Source: Candidatus Eiseniibacteriota bacterium
Lineage (GTDB): Bacteria; Eisenbacteria; RBG-16-71-46
NCBI GenBank assembly: GCA_005893365.1
Contig: VBPB01000269.1
Location: 1-8,843, forward strand
Direction: 5' to 3'
DNA length: 8,843 bases
A program made the translations under genes and the position numbers. Each line of letters begins with the position of its first letter. Position 1 is the stretch's first letter. Under the pieces are notes generated by a model. It was given only the letters and a program-made list of their open reading frames with translations, was not told where the DNA came from and ran no database searches. Positions 1-6,334 of the stretch are shown here, piece by piece.

Positions 1-48
1 CGCCCACCACCCGGCCGAGCCCGCCGCCCGCCCAGCCCTGCCCGCCTC

Positions 49-849
49 TCACGCCCGCGGGCTCCGCGGCCGCCGCCGCCGCTCGCTCGCCACGCCGGTC
101 ACCATGTACGTCCCGCTCCGCTCGTCCTTGCGCAGCGTCACGATGCCGGCCTCCTGCGCCTCCTCCAGCAGTTCGCTGAAGCTGCCGTAACCCAGGGCGG
201 CCTCCGAGAAGGCGGGACGCTTGCGCTTCATGGTGTCCTTGACCAGCGACGCCTGGATCACCTCGAAGTTCTCGCGCTGCAGCGCGCGCACGGTGTCCCC
301 GAGCAGGCGGAAGGCCGCATCCCGGTCGTGGGCGGGTTTTGCGTTGGCCTCCGCCGGCTCGATGCCGTGTTCGAGGTTCTCGTAGTAGATGAACTCGTCG
401 CAGGCGTTGGCCAGCAGCGGCGAGGTGGACTTCTTCATCCCCAGGCCGATCACGTGCTTGCCGTTCTCCTTGAGCTTCGCCACCAGCGGCGAGAAGTCGC
501 TGTCGCCGGAGACGATCACGAACGTGTCGATGTGCTCCTTGCTCCAGCTCAGGTCCATGGCGTCCACCACCAGCCGGATGTCCGCCGAGTTCTTGCCGGT
601 GGACTCGCGCCGCGGGATCTCGATCAGCTCGATACCGTTCTCGTGCAGGCTCTGGGTGTGGCTGCGGAACCGGTTCCAGTCGGCATACGCCACCTTGACG
701 ATGACCTTGCCCTTCTCCAGCAGCCGGTCGAGGATGCGCCGCACCTCGAAGGGGGCGCTGGCATCCCGCAGGCCCAGCGCGATGTTCTCGAAGTCGATGA
801 ACACGGCGATCTGCAGCTGCGGACCGGCGGTGGCTGGGGACGCGGGCAC
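49..849 (-). CDS. NYN-domain (PIN-like nuclease) protein with C-terminal LOTUS/OST-HTH domain
   Basis: A 266-residue protein, probably a soluble RNA-processing factor. Residues about 13-155 form a NYN/LabA-type domain: a beta strand ending in FIDFEN (Asp19, Asn22), a GKNSAD segment (Asp90) and SGDSDF (Asp116, Asp118). These are the acidic metal-ligand positions expected of this PIN-like nuclease fold, and none is missing. Residues about 175-252 match a LOTUS/OST-HTH winged helix, a fold associated with RNA binding, including the GYGSFSELLEEA segment. A basic Arg-rich tail closes the protein. The frame stays open upstream to an ATG at 1035, but that version overlaps the neighbouring synthase gene and adds low-complexity sequence. 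I chose the GTG at 849 because GGAGG sits five bases before it and the conserved domain starts about 12 residues later. The gene lies 112 bases downstream of the synthase on the same strand. The family is clear; the RNA target is unknown. Confidence 0.88.
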   Translation of the reverse strand: MPASPATAGPQLQIAVFIDFENIALGLRDASAPFEVRRILDRLLEKGKVIVKVAYADWNRFRSHTQSLHENGIELIEIPRRESTGKNSADIRLVVDAMDLSWSKEHIDTFVIVSGDSDFSPLVAKLKENGKHVIGLGMKKSTSPLLANACDEFIYYENLEHGIEPAEANAKPAHDRDAAFRLLGDTVRALQRENFEVIQASLVKDTMKRKRPAFSEAALGYGSFSELLEEAQEAGIVTLRKDERSGTYMVTGVASERRRRPRSPRA

Positions 850-854
850 AGGGA

Positions 855-859
855 CCTCC
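855..859 (-). promoter_or_regulatory. Shine-Dalgarno site deciding the NYN-LOTUS start
   Basis: On the minus strand GGAGG is followed by a five-base spacer (TCCCT) and GTG. This spacing favours the GTG at 849 over the ATG at 1035, which would put the start inside the upstream synthase gene. Confidence 0.6.
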
Positions 860-931
860 AGGGCGCGAGGGACGTGGGGCGAGCCGCATGCTAAGAGCGT
901 CGCGGCGCCCAGCACAAGCGGGCGCGGAGGC

Positions 932-943
932 GGCTCGCGAGCC
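932..943. repeat. 12-bp perfect palindrome after the synthase stop
   Basis: GGCTCGCGAGCC is self-complementary. It begins 18 bases beyond the synthase stop, in the 112-base gap before the NYN gene. With one unpaired C the symmetry extends outward through GGCGG and CCGCC, so the transcript could fold into a short GC hairpin. No T-run follows on either strand, so it is not a standard intrinsic terminator. It could be a weak pause or processing structure, or chance in GC-rich DNA. Confidence 0.35.
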
Positions 944-961
944 CGCCGTTCGCGGCCGGGC

Positions 962-2098
962 TCAGGCCTGATTGCTCCAGGTCGGGAGCGGGTGCCGGAT
1001 GGTGCCGAAGGCGAAGCAGGCCGACAGCCCGCCACCGAAGCCGAACAGGCCGAACCGCTTGCCGATCGAGAGCGCCTCGGGGTTGAGCGCCAGCGCCAGC
1101 GGGATCGAGGCGCTGGTGGTGTTGCCGAACCGGCCCCCGGCGGTGAGCACCTGGCCGCGCAGCCCGCGCTCGCGCCAGGTCTTCACGATCGATTCGTTGA
1201 GCGTGAGGTTGGCCTCGTGCAGCGTGACCAGGTCCAAGTCTTCGAGCTTCCAGTTGGCTTTGGCCAGGGCGGCGTCGATCGCGGGTCCGCCGACGAAGGG
1301 GACGAGGATCTTGCGAACTGCGGCGCCATCCATCGCGAGCCGCGTGGCACCGGCATCGACCTCCGGCGGGGAGGGGGCGGGCTGTCGCGATCCGCCGGCG
1401 GTCGCGCGGATGACCTCCGCCTGGCTGCCGTCGAGCCAGCTCCAGAACTGCGACGGCGAGAACCAGTCTTCCGCCTCGGGGACCGCGGTGCACAGCGTGG
1501 CGGTGCCCGCGTCGCCCAGGACGGTGGCGAAGCTGCGGTCGCGCCAGTTGATCGCCGCACTCATGCGGTCGGCGCCGATCAGGATGATGCGCCGCGCCAG
1601 CCCGGCGCGGATCAGGGCGTAGCAGAACATCAGCGAGGTCACCCAGCCGCTGCACGCCAGCGAGACATCGGCGCCCACGATCTCCCGTGGCGCCGGTCCC
1701 CGCCAGACCGGGATGCCCAGCTCGTGCTGGAGCATCGCGGCGTCGGGGGGACTGTAGAGGTAGGAGGGGGTGACGCTGCCGACCACGATGGCGTCGACAT
1801 CGCCGGAGGCGAGGCCGGAGCGCTCGAAGAGCTGACGCGCGGCGCGCGCCGCCAGGTCGATGGTGCCCTCGCCGTCGCGGCAGAAGCGCCGCTCGGTGAA
1901 GCCGACGAACCTGCGCACCCAGCGGTCGCTGGTCTCGAACAGCTTGGCCTGCTCCGGGCTCAGCCGGCCGCCGCTGGCCTTGCGCAACCGCATGCGCTCG
2001 AGGCGCAGGCGCGCCGCGACGCGGGCATTGCTCCACGCCTGCTCCGGAGCATGGGCGGAGATGCCATCGAGGCGCATGCCGTAAACACTGGGACTCAT
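962..2098 (-). CDS. Beta-ketoacyl-ACP synthase III (FabH-like, thiolase fold)
   Basis: A 378-residue condensing enzyme of the thiolase superfamily. FabH-type enzymes join an acyl-CoA starter to malonyl-ACP in the cytoplasm. The full Cys-His-Asn triad is visible: Cys149 in SLACSGW, His294 in LHEANL, and Asn326 in GRFGNTTSASIPLAL. The C-terminal glycine loop GLFGFGGGLS is also present. At the position where FabH usually reads HQAN this protein has HEAN. It is about 50 residues longer than ordinary FabH, largely through a basic insertion near residues 25-55 before the DRWVRRFVGFTERR segment. I chose the ATG at 2098 because AGGAAG lies seven bases upstream and the folded domain begins just after it; in-frame codons further out look non-coding. 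No acyl carrier protein, FabD, FabG or other fatty-acid gene is nearby, so it may be a specialised or secondary-metabolism FabH relative rather than the housekeeping enzyme. The family is certain; the substrate is not. Confidence 0.92.
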   Translation of the reverse strand: MSPSVYGMRLDGISAHAPEQAWSNARVAARLRLERMRLRKASGGRLSPEQAKLFETSDRWVRRFVGFTERRFCRDGEGTIDLAARAARQLFERSGLASGDVDAIVVGSVTPSYLYSPPDAAMLQHELGIPVWRGPAPREIVGADVSLACSGWVTSLMFCYALIRAGLARRIILIGADRMSAAINWRDRSFATVLGDAGTATLCTAVPEAEDWFSPSQFWSWLDGSQAEVIRATAGGSRQPAPSPPEVDAGATRLAMDGAAVRKILVPFVGGPAIDAALAKANWKLEDLDLVTLHEANLTLNESIVKTWRERGLRGQVLTAGGRFGNTTSASIPLALALNPEALSIGKRFGLFGFGGGLSACFAFGTIRHPLPTWSNQA

Positions 2099-2317
2099 GC
2101 GGGATCTTCCTCGGGCGGCCGAGCCAGACCCGATGCGTGGCGATAGTCCGTCATATGGTCGCGATTCTACCGCCCGGCGGTGGAGCCCACCAGACCTGAG
2201 GGCTTGCATTCGCCGTGGGAATGCGCGAACGTCCGCGTGTCGAATGCTGGCGCGGCGCGGCCAGGTCCGGCCCCCCGAATGTCTTGCTCCCGTGCGAGGC
2301 TGCCCAGGGATGGAAGC
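2099..2317. other. Divergent intergenic region between synthase and helicase
   Basis: This 219-base gap separates two divergently transcribed genes and should hold a promoter for each. On the minus strand AGGAAG lies just before the synthase ATG. A possible minus-strand -10 hexamer TAGAAT occurs at 2169-2164, about 65 bases before the ATG, but I see no good -35 box at the right distance. On the plus strand I find no convincing promoter. The helicase frame is open from a GTG at 2180 and contains an ATG at 2279, but that stretch reads as low-complexity peptide and neither codon has a good Shine-Dalgarno, so I treat it as leader. Confidence 0.4.
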
Positions 2318-4297
2318 GTGAGGCCCGAGCAGCTTGACCTGCCCATCGGGGCGGTCGACCCCGTGTCCGCCCAGCCGGGCGATCCTCCTGTCCCGCCGGG
2401 CGATCCTCCTGCCCCGGCGGTCGATACGGCGCGCGCCCTGCGCTCACTGGCCGAGCGGTTCCTCGAGGACGCCAGGAGCAAGATCGAGACCTTGCAGAGC
2501 GTGCGTGCGCCCAAGTGGCTCGAAGCGGATCTGGCCGACTGCGAGACCTTCATTCGTGAAGCCTCGAGGCTCTCCGGCCTGGGTCTCGACTACGAGGGCG
2601 GGCTGCAGCTTGCGGAAGCGAAGCAGGCTCGCCGCGAGCTGCGCCGGGAGCGCGAGGACGCCCTCCGTCGCTATCGACGCGCGGCGGAGCTGTGGCGGAC
2701 GATCGGCTCTCGCGTGGCCCTCGCGCTTCGGAAGGCGCGCGGGTCGGATCCCCAGCCTCTCCTGGCCCTGGCGGCTCTCCTCGAAGAGGCGGGACGCCCC
2801 CTGGCACCCGCGGATCTCAGGACCATCAGGGAGGCGCGCGCGCATCTCCGGAATGCGGCCGCCGAGCGGGCGGCGGGCCAGGCCTCGGCCGGTCGCGAGT
2901 CCGAAGGCGCCCGCACCGCTCGCGGCGCATCCGCTGGGGCCACGCCGTTCGCGCCCGGCGAGCGACCAGGGCCGGGCGCCGCCGATCCCGACCCCGGACT
3001 GCTGACGAGCTACCTGCCGCCGCCCGCGGCGCTCGAGTTCGAGCCGGAAGACCGCGGGCTCCTCGAGCGTCTCGACCAGCGGCACTACGACCCGCCCGAG
3101 GACTACCGGCTCAACCAGACGGCGCAGCGGCTCTCGCTGCTCAGCGGCTTCGAAGTCCTGCTGTGCCCGCCGCTGCTGCGGGGCGTCGATCACTACGCGT
3201 TCCAACTCAACACCGCCCGCCAGGTGATGCGGACCATGAGAGGTCGGGCGCTGCTGTGCGACGAGGTCGGTCTCGGCAAGACGATCGAGGCCGGCCTGGT
3301 GCTCAAGGAGTACGCGATCCGGGGATTGGCGCGTCGTGTCCTGGTGCTCACGCCCCCATCGCTGGTGAGCCAGTGGCGCGATGAGATGCTCGACAAGTTC
3401 GCGATTCCCTTCACGACCCTCGAGGATCCCGAGTTCCGGAGCCACGGCGCCGAGGCCTGGGAACGCTGCGAGCGCGTCATCGCCTCGATCCACACCGCGA
3501 AATCGCCGAAGCACGCCGAGCGCATCCAACGCGTTCCCTATGACCTGATCATCGTCGACGAGGCGCACCACCTGCGGAGCCGCGCCAGCCGGAGCTGGAA
3601 GTTCGTCAACCAGCTCAAGAGCAAGCACCTGCTGCTCCTGACGGCGACCCCGGCGCAGAACGATCTCGACGAGCTGTTCAACCTGATCACGCTGTTATCG
3701 CCCGGCCGGCTCAAGAGCCCGGCGGACTTCCGGCGCGAGTTCGTGGAACGCCACGATCCGCGGCGGCCGCGCAACCGCACCAAGCTCCGCGAGCTGCTCA
3801 TGGACGTGATGGTGCGCAACACCCGCAGCCAGGTGAGCCTGCGCTTGCCGCCGCGTGAGGCCGCGACCCTTCCGATCGTGCTCACGCCGCCGGAGCGGGC
3901 GCTCTACGATGGCGTCACCCGCCTGGTGCGCGCGGGCTACGGCCGGCCGACCGATGCCCAGGGCGGGCGCATGGCGCTGCGGACCCTGCAGGCCGAGGCG
4001 GGAAGCAGCGCGGCCGCGGTCCGTGCCACGCTCGCGACGATGATGCAGAAGAGCCCGACCGCCGACGGGCGCGCCGCGCTCGGCGCGCTGGTCGATCTGG
4101 CCGCTCGGGTCGAGGTCTCGGGCAAGGCCGTGGCGCTGGTGGACCTGATGCGCACCCGCATCCCACCGGGCGAGAAGGTCCTCGTCTTCACCCAGTATCT
4201 CGAGACCCAGGCGTTCGGGCGGTCTTCAACGGCACGCTCAGCGCCGCCGATAAAGACGCCGCGATCGCAGCATTCGCCCGCGACCGGCGCGTCCTGA
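2318..4297 (+). CDS. SNF2/RapA-family DEAD/DEAH-box helicase, N-terminal and first RecA part, frame broken
   Basis: Superfamily 2 ATPase of the SNF2/RapA (HepA) type, which moves along double-stranded DNA to remodel bound proteins. Numbered from the GTG at 2318, a helical, charged N-terminal region of about 220 residues precedes the motor. Motif I is DEVGLGKT (Lys321), motif II is DEAH (414-417), motif III is LTATP (Thr442-Pro445), and motif IV, VLVFTQY (621-627), starts the second RecA lobe. A few codons later the frame is lost near 4213 and runs out-of-frame to a stop at 4297; the rest of lobe 2 continues in another frame. I chose the GTG at 2318 because AGGGA lies just upstream; the ATG at 2279 and the GTG at 2180 are in frame but lack a good Shine-Dalgarno and add low-complexity sequence. 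The downstream partner gene suggests an operon. Whether the break is a real mutation or an assembly error cannot be decided here. Confidence 0.85.
   Translation: MRPEQLDLPIGAVDPVSAQPGDPPVPPGDPPAPAVDTARALRSLAERFLEDARSKIETLQSVRAPKWLEADLADCETFIREASRLSGLGLDYEGGLQLAEAKQARRELRREREDALRRYRRAAELWRTIGSRVALALRKARGSDPQPLLALAALLEEAGRPLAPADLRTIREARAHLRNAAAERAAGQASAGRESEGARTARGASAGATPFAPGERPGPGAADPDPGLLTSYLPPPAALEFEPEDRGLLERLDQRHYDPPEDYRLNQTAQRLSLLSGFEVLLCPPLLRGVDHYAFQLNTARQVMRTMRGRALLCDEVGLGKTIEAGLVLKEYAIRGLARRVLVLTPPSLVSQWRDEMLDKFAIPFTTLEDPEFRSHGAEAWERCERVIASIHTAKSPKHAERIQRVPYDLIIVDEAHHLRSRASRSWKFVNQLKSKHLLLLTATPAQNDLDELFNLITLLSPGRLKSPADFRREFVERHDPRRPRNRTKLRELLMDVMVRNTRSQVSLRLPPREAATLPIVLTPPERALYDGVTRLVRAGYGRPTDAQGGRMALRTLQAEAGSSAAAVRATLATMMQKSPTADGRAALGALVDLAARVEVSGKAVALVDLMRTRIPPGEKVLVFTQYLETQAFGRSSTARSAPPIKTPRSQHSPATGAS
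2374..2415 (+). repeat. Two tandem 21-bp units in the helicase linker
   Basis: Units at 2374-2394 and 2395-2415 differ at one base (T2391 against C2412). Each unit is seven codons, so the reading frame is kept, giving two Pro-Gly-Asp-Pro-Pro blocks in a proline-rich segment near the N-terminus. It looks like a recent in-frame slippage duplication in a flexible linker. Confidence 0.8.
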
Positions 4298-4737
4298 TCT
4301 CGACCGACGTCGGCAGCGAGGGGCGCAATCTCCAGTTCTGCCACACCATCGTCAACTACGACCTGCCGTGGAATCCGATGCGGATCGAGCAGCGCGTCGG
4401 TCGCGTGCACCGCATCGGCCAGACCCAGCCGGTCGCGATCTTCAACCTCGCCGCCGCGGGCACGCTCGAGGGCCACATCCTCGAGGTGCTCGACCGCAAG
4501 ATCAACATGTTCGAGCTGGTGGTCGGCGAGATCGGGGAGATCCTGGGGAATCTCGAGGAGGAGCGCGAATTCGAGGACATCGTGCTCGACGTGTGGGCCG
4601 GCGCCGAAACGGACGCAGCGGCCGAGACGCGGTTCGCCCAGCTCGGCGAGCGGCTGGTGAACGCGCAGCAGCGCTACCTGGAAAGCCGGGCCTACGACGA
4701 GGCCCTCTTCGCCCAGGATTTCGCGGTCGAGGAGTGA
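4213..4737 (+). CDS. SNF2/RapA-family helicase, C-terminal part, displaced frame
   Basis: This is the second half of RecA lobe 2 of the same helicase, in a frame one base off from 2318-4297. From about 4213 it reads VRAVFNGTLSAADKDAAI, the usual sequence after motif IV in this family. Motif V follows as STDVGSEGRNLQ and motif VI as IEQRVGRVHRIGQ, carrying the arginine-finger region, then an acidic C-terminal tail to the TGA at 4735-4737. It has no credible start of its own: the first ATG (4378) lies inside motif VI, so an independent product would lack motif V. About 174 codons are recoverable. Together the two parts would give a protein of roughly 830-840 residues. It is either a pseudogene fragment or an intact gene split by a sequencing or assembly error. 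Confidence 0.8.
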   Translation, partial: VRAVFNGTLSAADKDAAIAAFARDRRVLISTDVGSEGRNLQFCHTIVNYDLPWNPMRIEQRVGRVHRIGQTQPVAIFNLAAAGTLEGHILEVLDRKINMFELVVGEIGEILGNLEEEREFEDIVLDVWAGAETDAAAETRFAQLGERLVNAQQRYLESRAYDEALFAQDFAVEE

Positions 4738-4744
4738 CGGAGCG

Positions 4745-5896
4745 ATGACGGTGGTCGACTCCGATCGCACGCTGCCCGACCTGCTCGAGTTCGCCCGGAG
4801 CTGCGTCGAGCGCGCCGGGGGCGTGGTGGACGCCCCGGTACCGGGTCGCTTGGATGTCCTGCTCCCGTCGGCGCTGGAAGCCGTCGCGGGCGGCCGTTCG
4901 TGGCTGAGCCTCGCCGTCGGCGACGATGCCGCCGGCGAGGACGCCGAGCCGGCGACGTTGGGCAGCCCGTTCATGGATACCCTGATCGCGTTTGCCGCCC
5001 GACGCGGCACGGTGGCCTCGGGGTACCTGCCCTCGGGGCGGCTCAAGCGGAAGGGGCTGCGCGAGGAGGCGGAGCGGACCCTGCGCTTCTCGAACTGCCG
5101 CACGCGGTACCAGGAAGACGAGGCCGAGGTGCTCCTCTCGGGCACCGCCCAGTTCGATTTCAAGGTGACCTTTCTCTCCGAGGCGCGCCGCGAGCGGGTT
5201 TACGTCGTGCCGGTGAGTCTGTTCTCGGGCCATGTCGACCTCGGGCTGGCGGCACAGCTGCCTGAGCTATCCGTCGCGGAATCCGCCGATCCACCGTTGC
5301 CCGAGGTGCCGCGGGTCTCCGTGGAAACGGCCTACGAAACGGCACGTCGGGCGCTGCGGCATCTGGTGACGGAGGACGCGGCGCGCCAGCAGGTCCGCGT
5401 CCAGAAGCGATTCGCGGTGGAATTCGCGCGCATCAGCGAGTACTACGCGCAGGCGATCGAGGGCCTCGAACGGCGCCGTGATCGCGAGCGGCGACGGGCG
5501 GCGGCGGTGGTGGGTCGTGAGGGCGCAGGACCCCACGAAGCGGCCGCCGTGGACGATGCCGCCAGGACGGACGGGTTCGCACCGAAGCTGGACGCCGCCC
5601 ACCGTGAGCGGGAGCGCAAGCTGCGGGAGCTTGGCGAGACCTACGGGATCCGCACCCGCGCCCGCTTGGCGAGCGTGCGATGTCTCTGGCAGCCCAAGGT
5701 GTTCTTCAAGCTGCTGCTCGACCGCGGATCGGTGACCCGCACCCTGATCCTCGCCTACGATGGGCTGCAAGAACGTCTCGAACCTCCCGGCTGCGAATCG
5801 TGCCGGCAACCGACGACGCGCTTGCGGGCCTCGTCCGCGGCTCAGTTGCTGTGCCCGACCTGTTCGGGGGAGGAAGCGGCCGCGACTCGGCCGTGA
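4745..5896 (+). CDS. Helicase-associated protein with C-terminal zinc ribbon
   Basis: A 383-residue protein of no family I can name with confidence. Its ATG lies seven bases after the helicase stop, with GAGGAG spanning that stop and a second GGAG nearer, so the two are very probably translated from one message. Residues about 1-175 look like a mixed alpha/beta domain (LLEFARSCVERAGG; TLGSPFMDTLIAFAARRG; VLLSGTAQFDFKVTFLSE). Residues about 190-300 are rich in Arg, Glu and Lys and probably form long helices or a coiled coil (YAQAIEGLERRRDRERRR). The C-terminus carries Cys350-x2-Cys353 and Cys370-x2-Cys373, a four-cysteine zinc ribbon. SNF2/RapA helicases in some bacteria have a separate downstream partner gene (for example yqhG beside yqhH in Bacillus), and the arrangement is similar, but I could not test homology. 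I infer a nucleic-acid-binding accessory subunit. There are no membrane segments or signal peptide. Confidence 0.8.
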   Translation: MTVVDSDRTLPDLLEFARSCVERAGGVVDAPVPGRLDVLLPSALEAVAGGRSWLSLAVGDDAAGEDAEPATLGSPFMDTLIAFAARRGTVASGYLPSGRLKRKGLREEAERTLRFSNCRTRYQEDEAEVLLSGTAQFDFKVTFLSEARRERVYVVPVSLFSGHVDLGLAAQLPELSVAESADPPLPEVPRVSVETAYETARRALRHLVTEDAARQQVRVQKRFAVEFARISEYYAQAIEGLERRRDRERRRAAAVVGREGAGPHEAAAVDDAARTDGFAPKLDAAHRERERKLRELGETYGIRTRARLASVRCLWQPKVFFKLLLDRGSVTRTLILAYDGLQERLEPPGCESCRQPTTRLRASSAAQLLCPTCSGEEAAATRP

Positions 5897-5922
5897 CGGG
5901 CTCGCGCGCGTGTGCCTCAACT

Positions 5923-5934
5923 AAGGACGTCCTT
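5923..5934. repeat. Palindrome overlapping the toxin ribosome-binding site
   Basis: AAGGACGTCCTT is a perfect 12-bp palindrome. Its left half supplies AAGGA, five bases before a TTG codon at 5933. It could be an operator for the antitoxin, an RNA fold hiding the Shine-Dalgarno, or chance. Its place at the front of a toxin-antitoxin operon makes a regulatory role plausible. Confidence 0.4.
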
Positions 5935-6334
5935 GCGCCGATATGGCAAAAGAGCCATAATCCGGAAGCAGACAACGAAGCCGCTATTCTGGCTTGGTTC
6001 CTCCAGGAAGGACCTGAGGGGTTTCCCGGAGCCGGTGAAGGACATCATCGGTCATGCGCTGTTCATCGCTCAGCTGGGAAGGAAGCACGAGGACGCGAAG
6101 CCGCTCAGGGGTTACGGAGGAGCAGGCGTACTCGAGCTCGTCGAAGACTTCGACGGGGACACCTACCGCGCCGTTTACACCGTGAAGTTCACCGACGCAG
6201 TCTACGTGCTTCACGTCTTTCAGAAGAAGTCGAAGAAGGCCATCAAGACACCCCAGAAGGATCTGGATCTCATCAAGGAGCGGCTCAGACGGGCCGAGCA
6301 AGATCATGCGATCTGGAGCAAGTCGGGCGAATAG
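5933..6334 (+). CDS. Gp49/HigB-like toxin of the RelE/ParE superfamily
   Basis: Probable toxin of a type II toxin-antitoxin pair. Family members of the RelE-like fold typically cut mRNA at the ribosome. The protein is 133 residues from the TTG at 5933. The core carries the hallmarks of the phage-Gp49-like HigB family: KPLFWLGSSRKDLRGFP (17-32), a helix with IIGHALFIAQLG (38-49), DAKPLRGYGGAGVLELVE (54-71), YRAVYTVKF (78-86) and VLHVFQKKSKKAIKTP (92-107). The Lys-rich FQKKSKK block is typical. The start is uncertain. The only well-spaced Shine-Dalgarno (AAGGA, five bases) points to TTG 5933; a GTG at 5912 is in frame; and an ATG at 5943 is in another frame and stops after five codons. Relatives usually begin a few residues before KPLxWLGSS, so the 5' end may have shifted. 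It begins 36 bases after the upstream zinc-ribbon gene, and its last 29 bases overlap the antitoxin. It seems less GC-rich than its neighbours, which fits a mobile module. Confidence 0.85.
   Translation: MRRYGKRAIIRKQTTKPLFWLGSSRKDLRGFPEPVKDIIGHALFIAQLGRKHEDAKPLRGYGGAGVLELVEDFDGDTYRAVYTVKFTDAVYVLHVFQKKSKKAIKTPQKDLDLIKERLRRAEQDHAIWSKSGE
5942..5959. repeat. Inverted repeat TATGGC-N6-GCCATA at the toxin 5' end
   Basis: Six-base arms are perfectly complementary around a six-base A-rich centre. The repeat lies between a weak -35-like TTGCGC (5933-5938) and a good -10-like CATAAT (5956-5961), which are 17 bases apart. That is the layout of a promoter covered by a repressor operator, as in autoregulated antitoxin operons. 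If so, translation would have to start downstream, where no ATG, GTG or TTG is in frame before the conserved core, which conflicts with the TTG start. The two readings cannot both hold. Confidence 0.35.

Noticed and set aside
1..48. Possible gene end or regulatory site at the left edge
   Set aside because: Only GC-rich sequence without an open conserved frame, hairpin or motif.
850..1035. Upstream extension of the NYN protein to the ATG at 1035
   Set aside because: It would overlap the synthase gene by 74 bases and add Arg/Pro-rich low-complexity residues, while a GTG with an ideal Shine-Dalgarno exists at 849.
389..2146. Long plus-strand open frame across the synthase and NYN genes
   Set aside because: Its translation is low-complexity with no recognisable domain, and it lies antisense to two genes with intact catalytic motifs. 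It is a GC-rich shadow frame.
2164..2169. Minus-strand promoter with TAGAAT as -10 for the synthase
   Set aside because: The -10 is good but no acceptable -35 lies 16-18 bases upstream. It is kept only as a note in the intergenic entry.
2444..3628. Long minus-strand open frame opposite the helicase
   Set aside because: No domain is visible and it mirrors the codon pattern of the helicase frame, which carries all the motor motifs.
4213..4300. Programmed ribosomal frameshift joining the two helicase parts
   Set aside because: I see no slippery heptamer or downstream stimulatory structure at the junction, and residues seem to be missing, which a programmed shift would not explain.
2318..5896. 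DISARM, Zorya or another known helicase-containing defence system
   Set aside because: An SNF2 helicase is present, but the methyltransferase, DrmA/B/C, ZorA/B or nuclease partners that define those systems are absent from the window.
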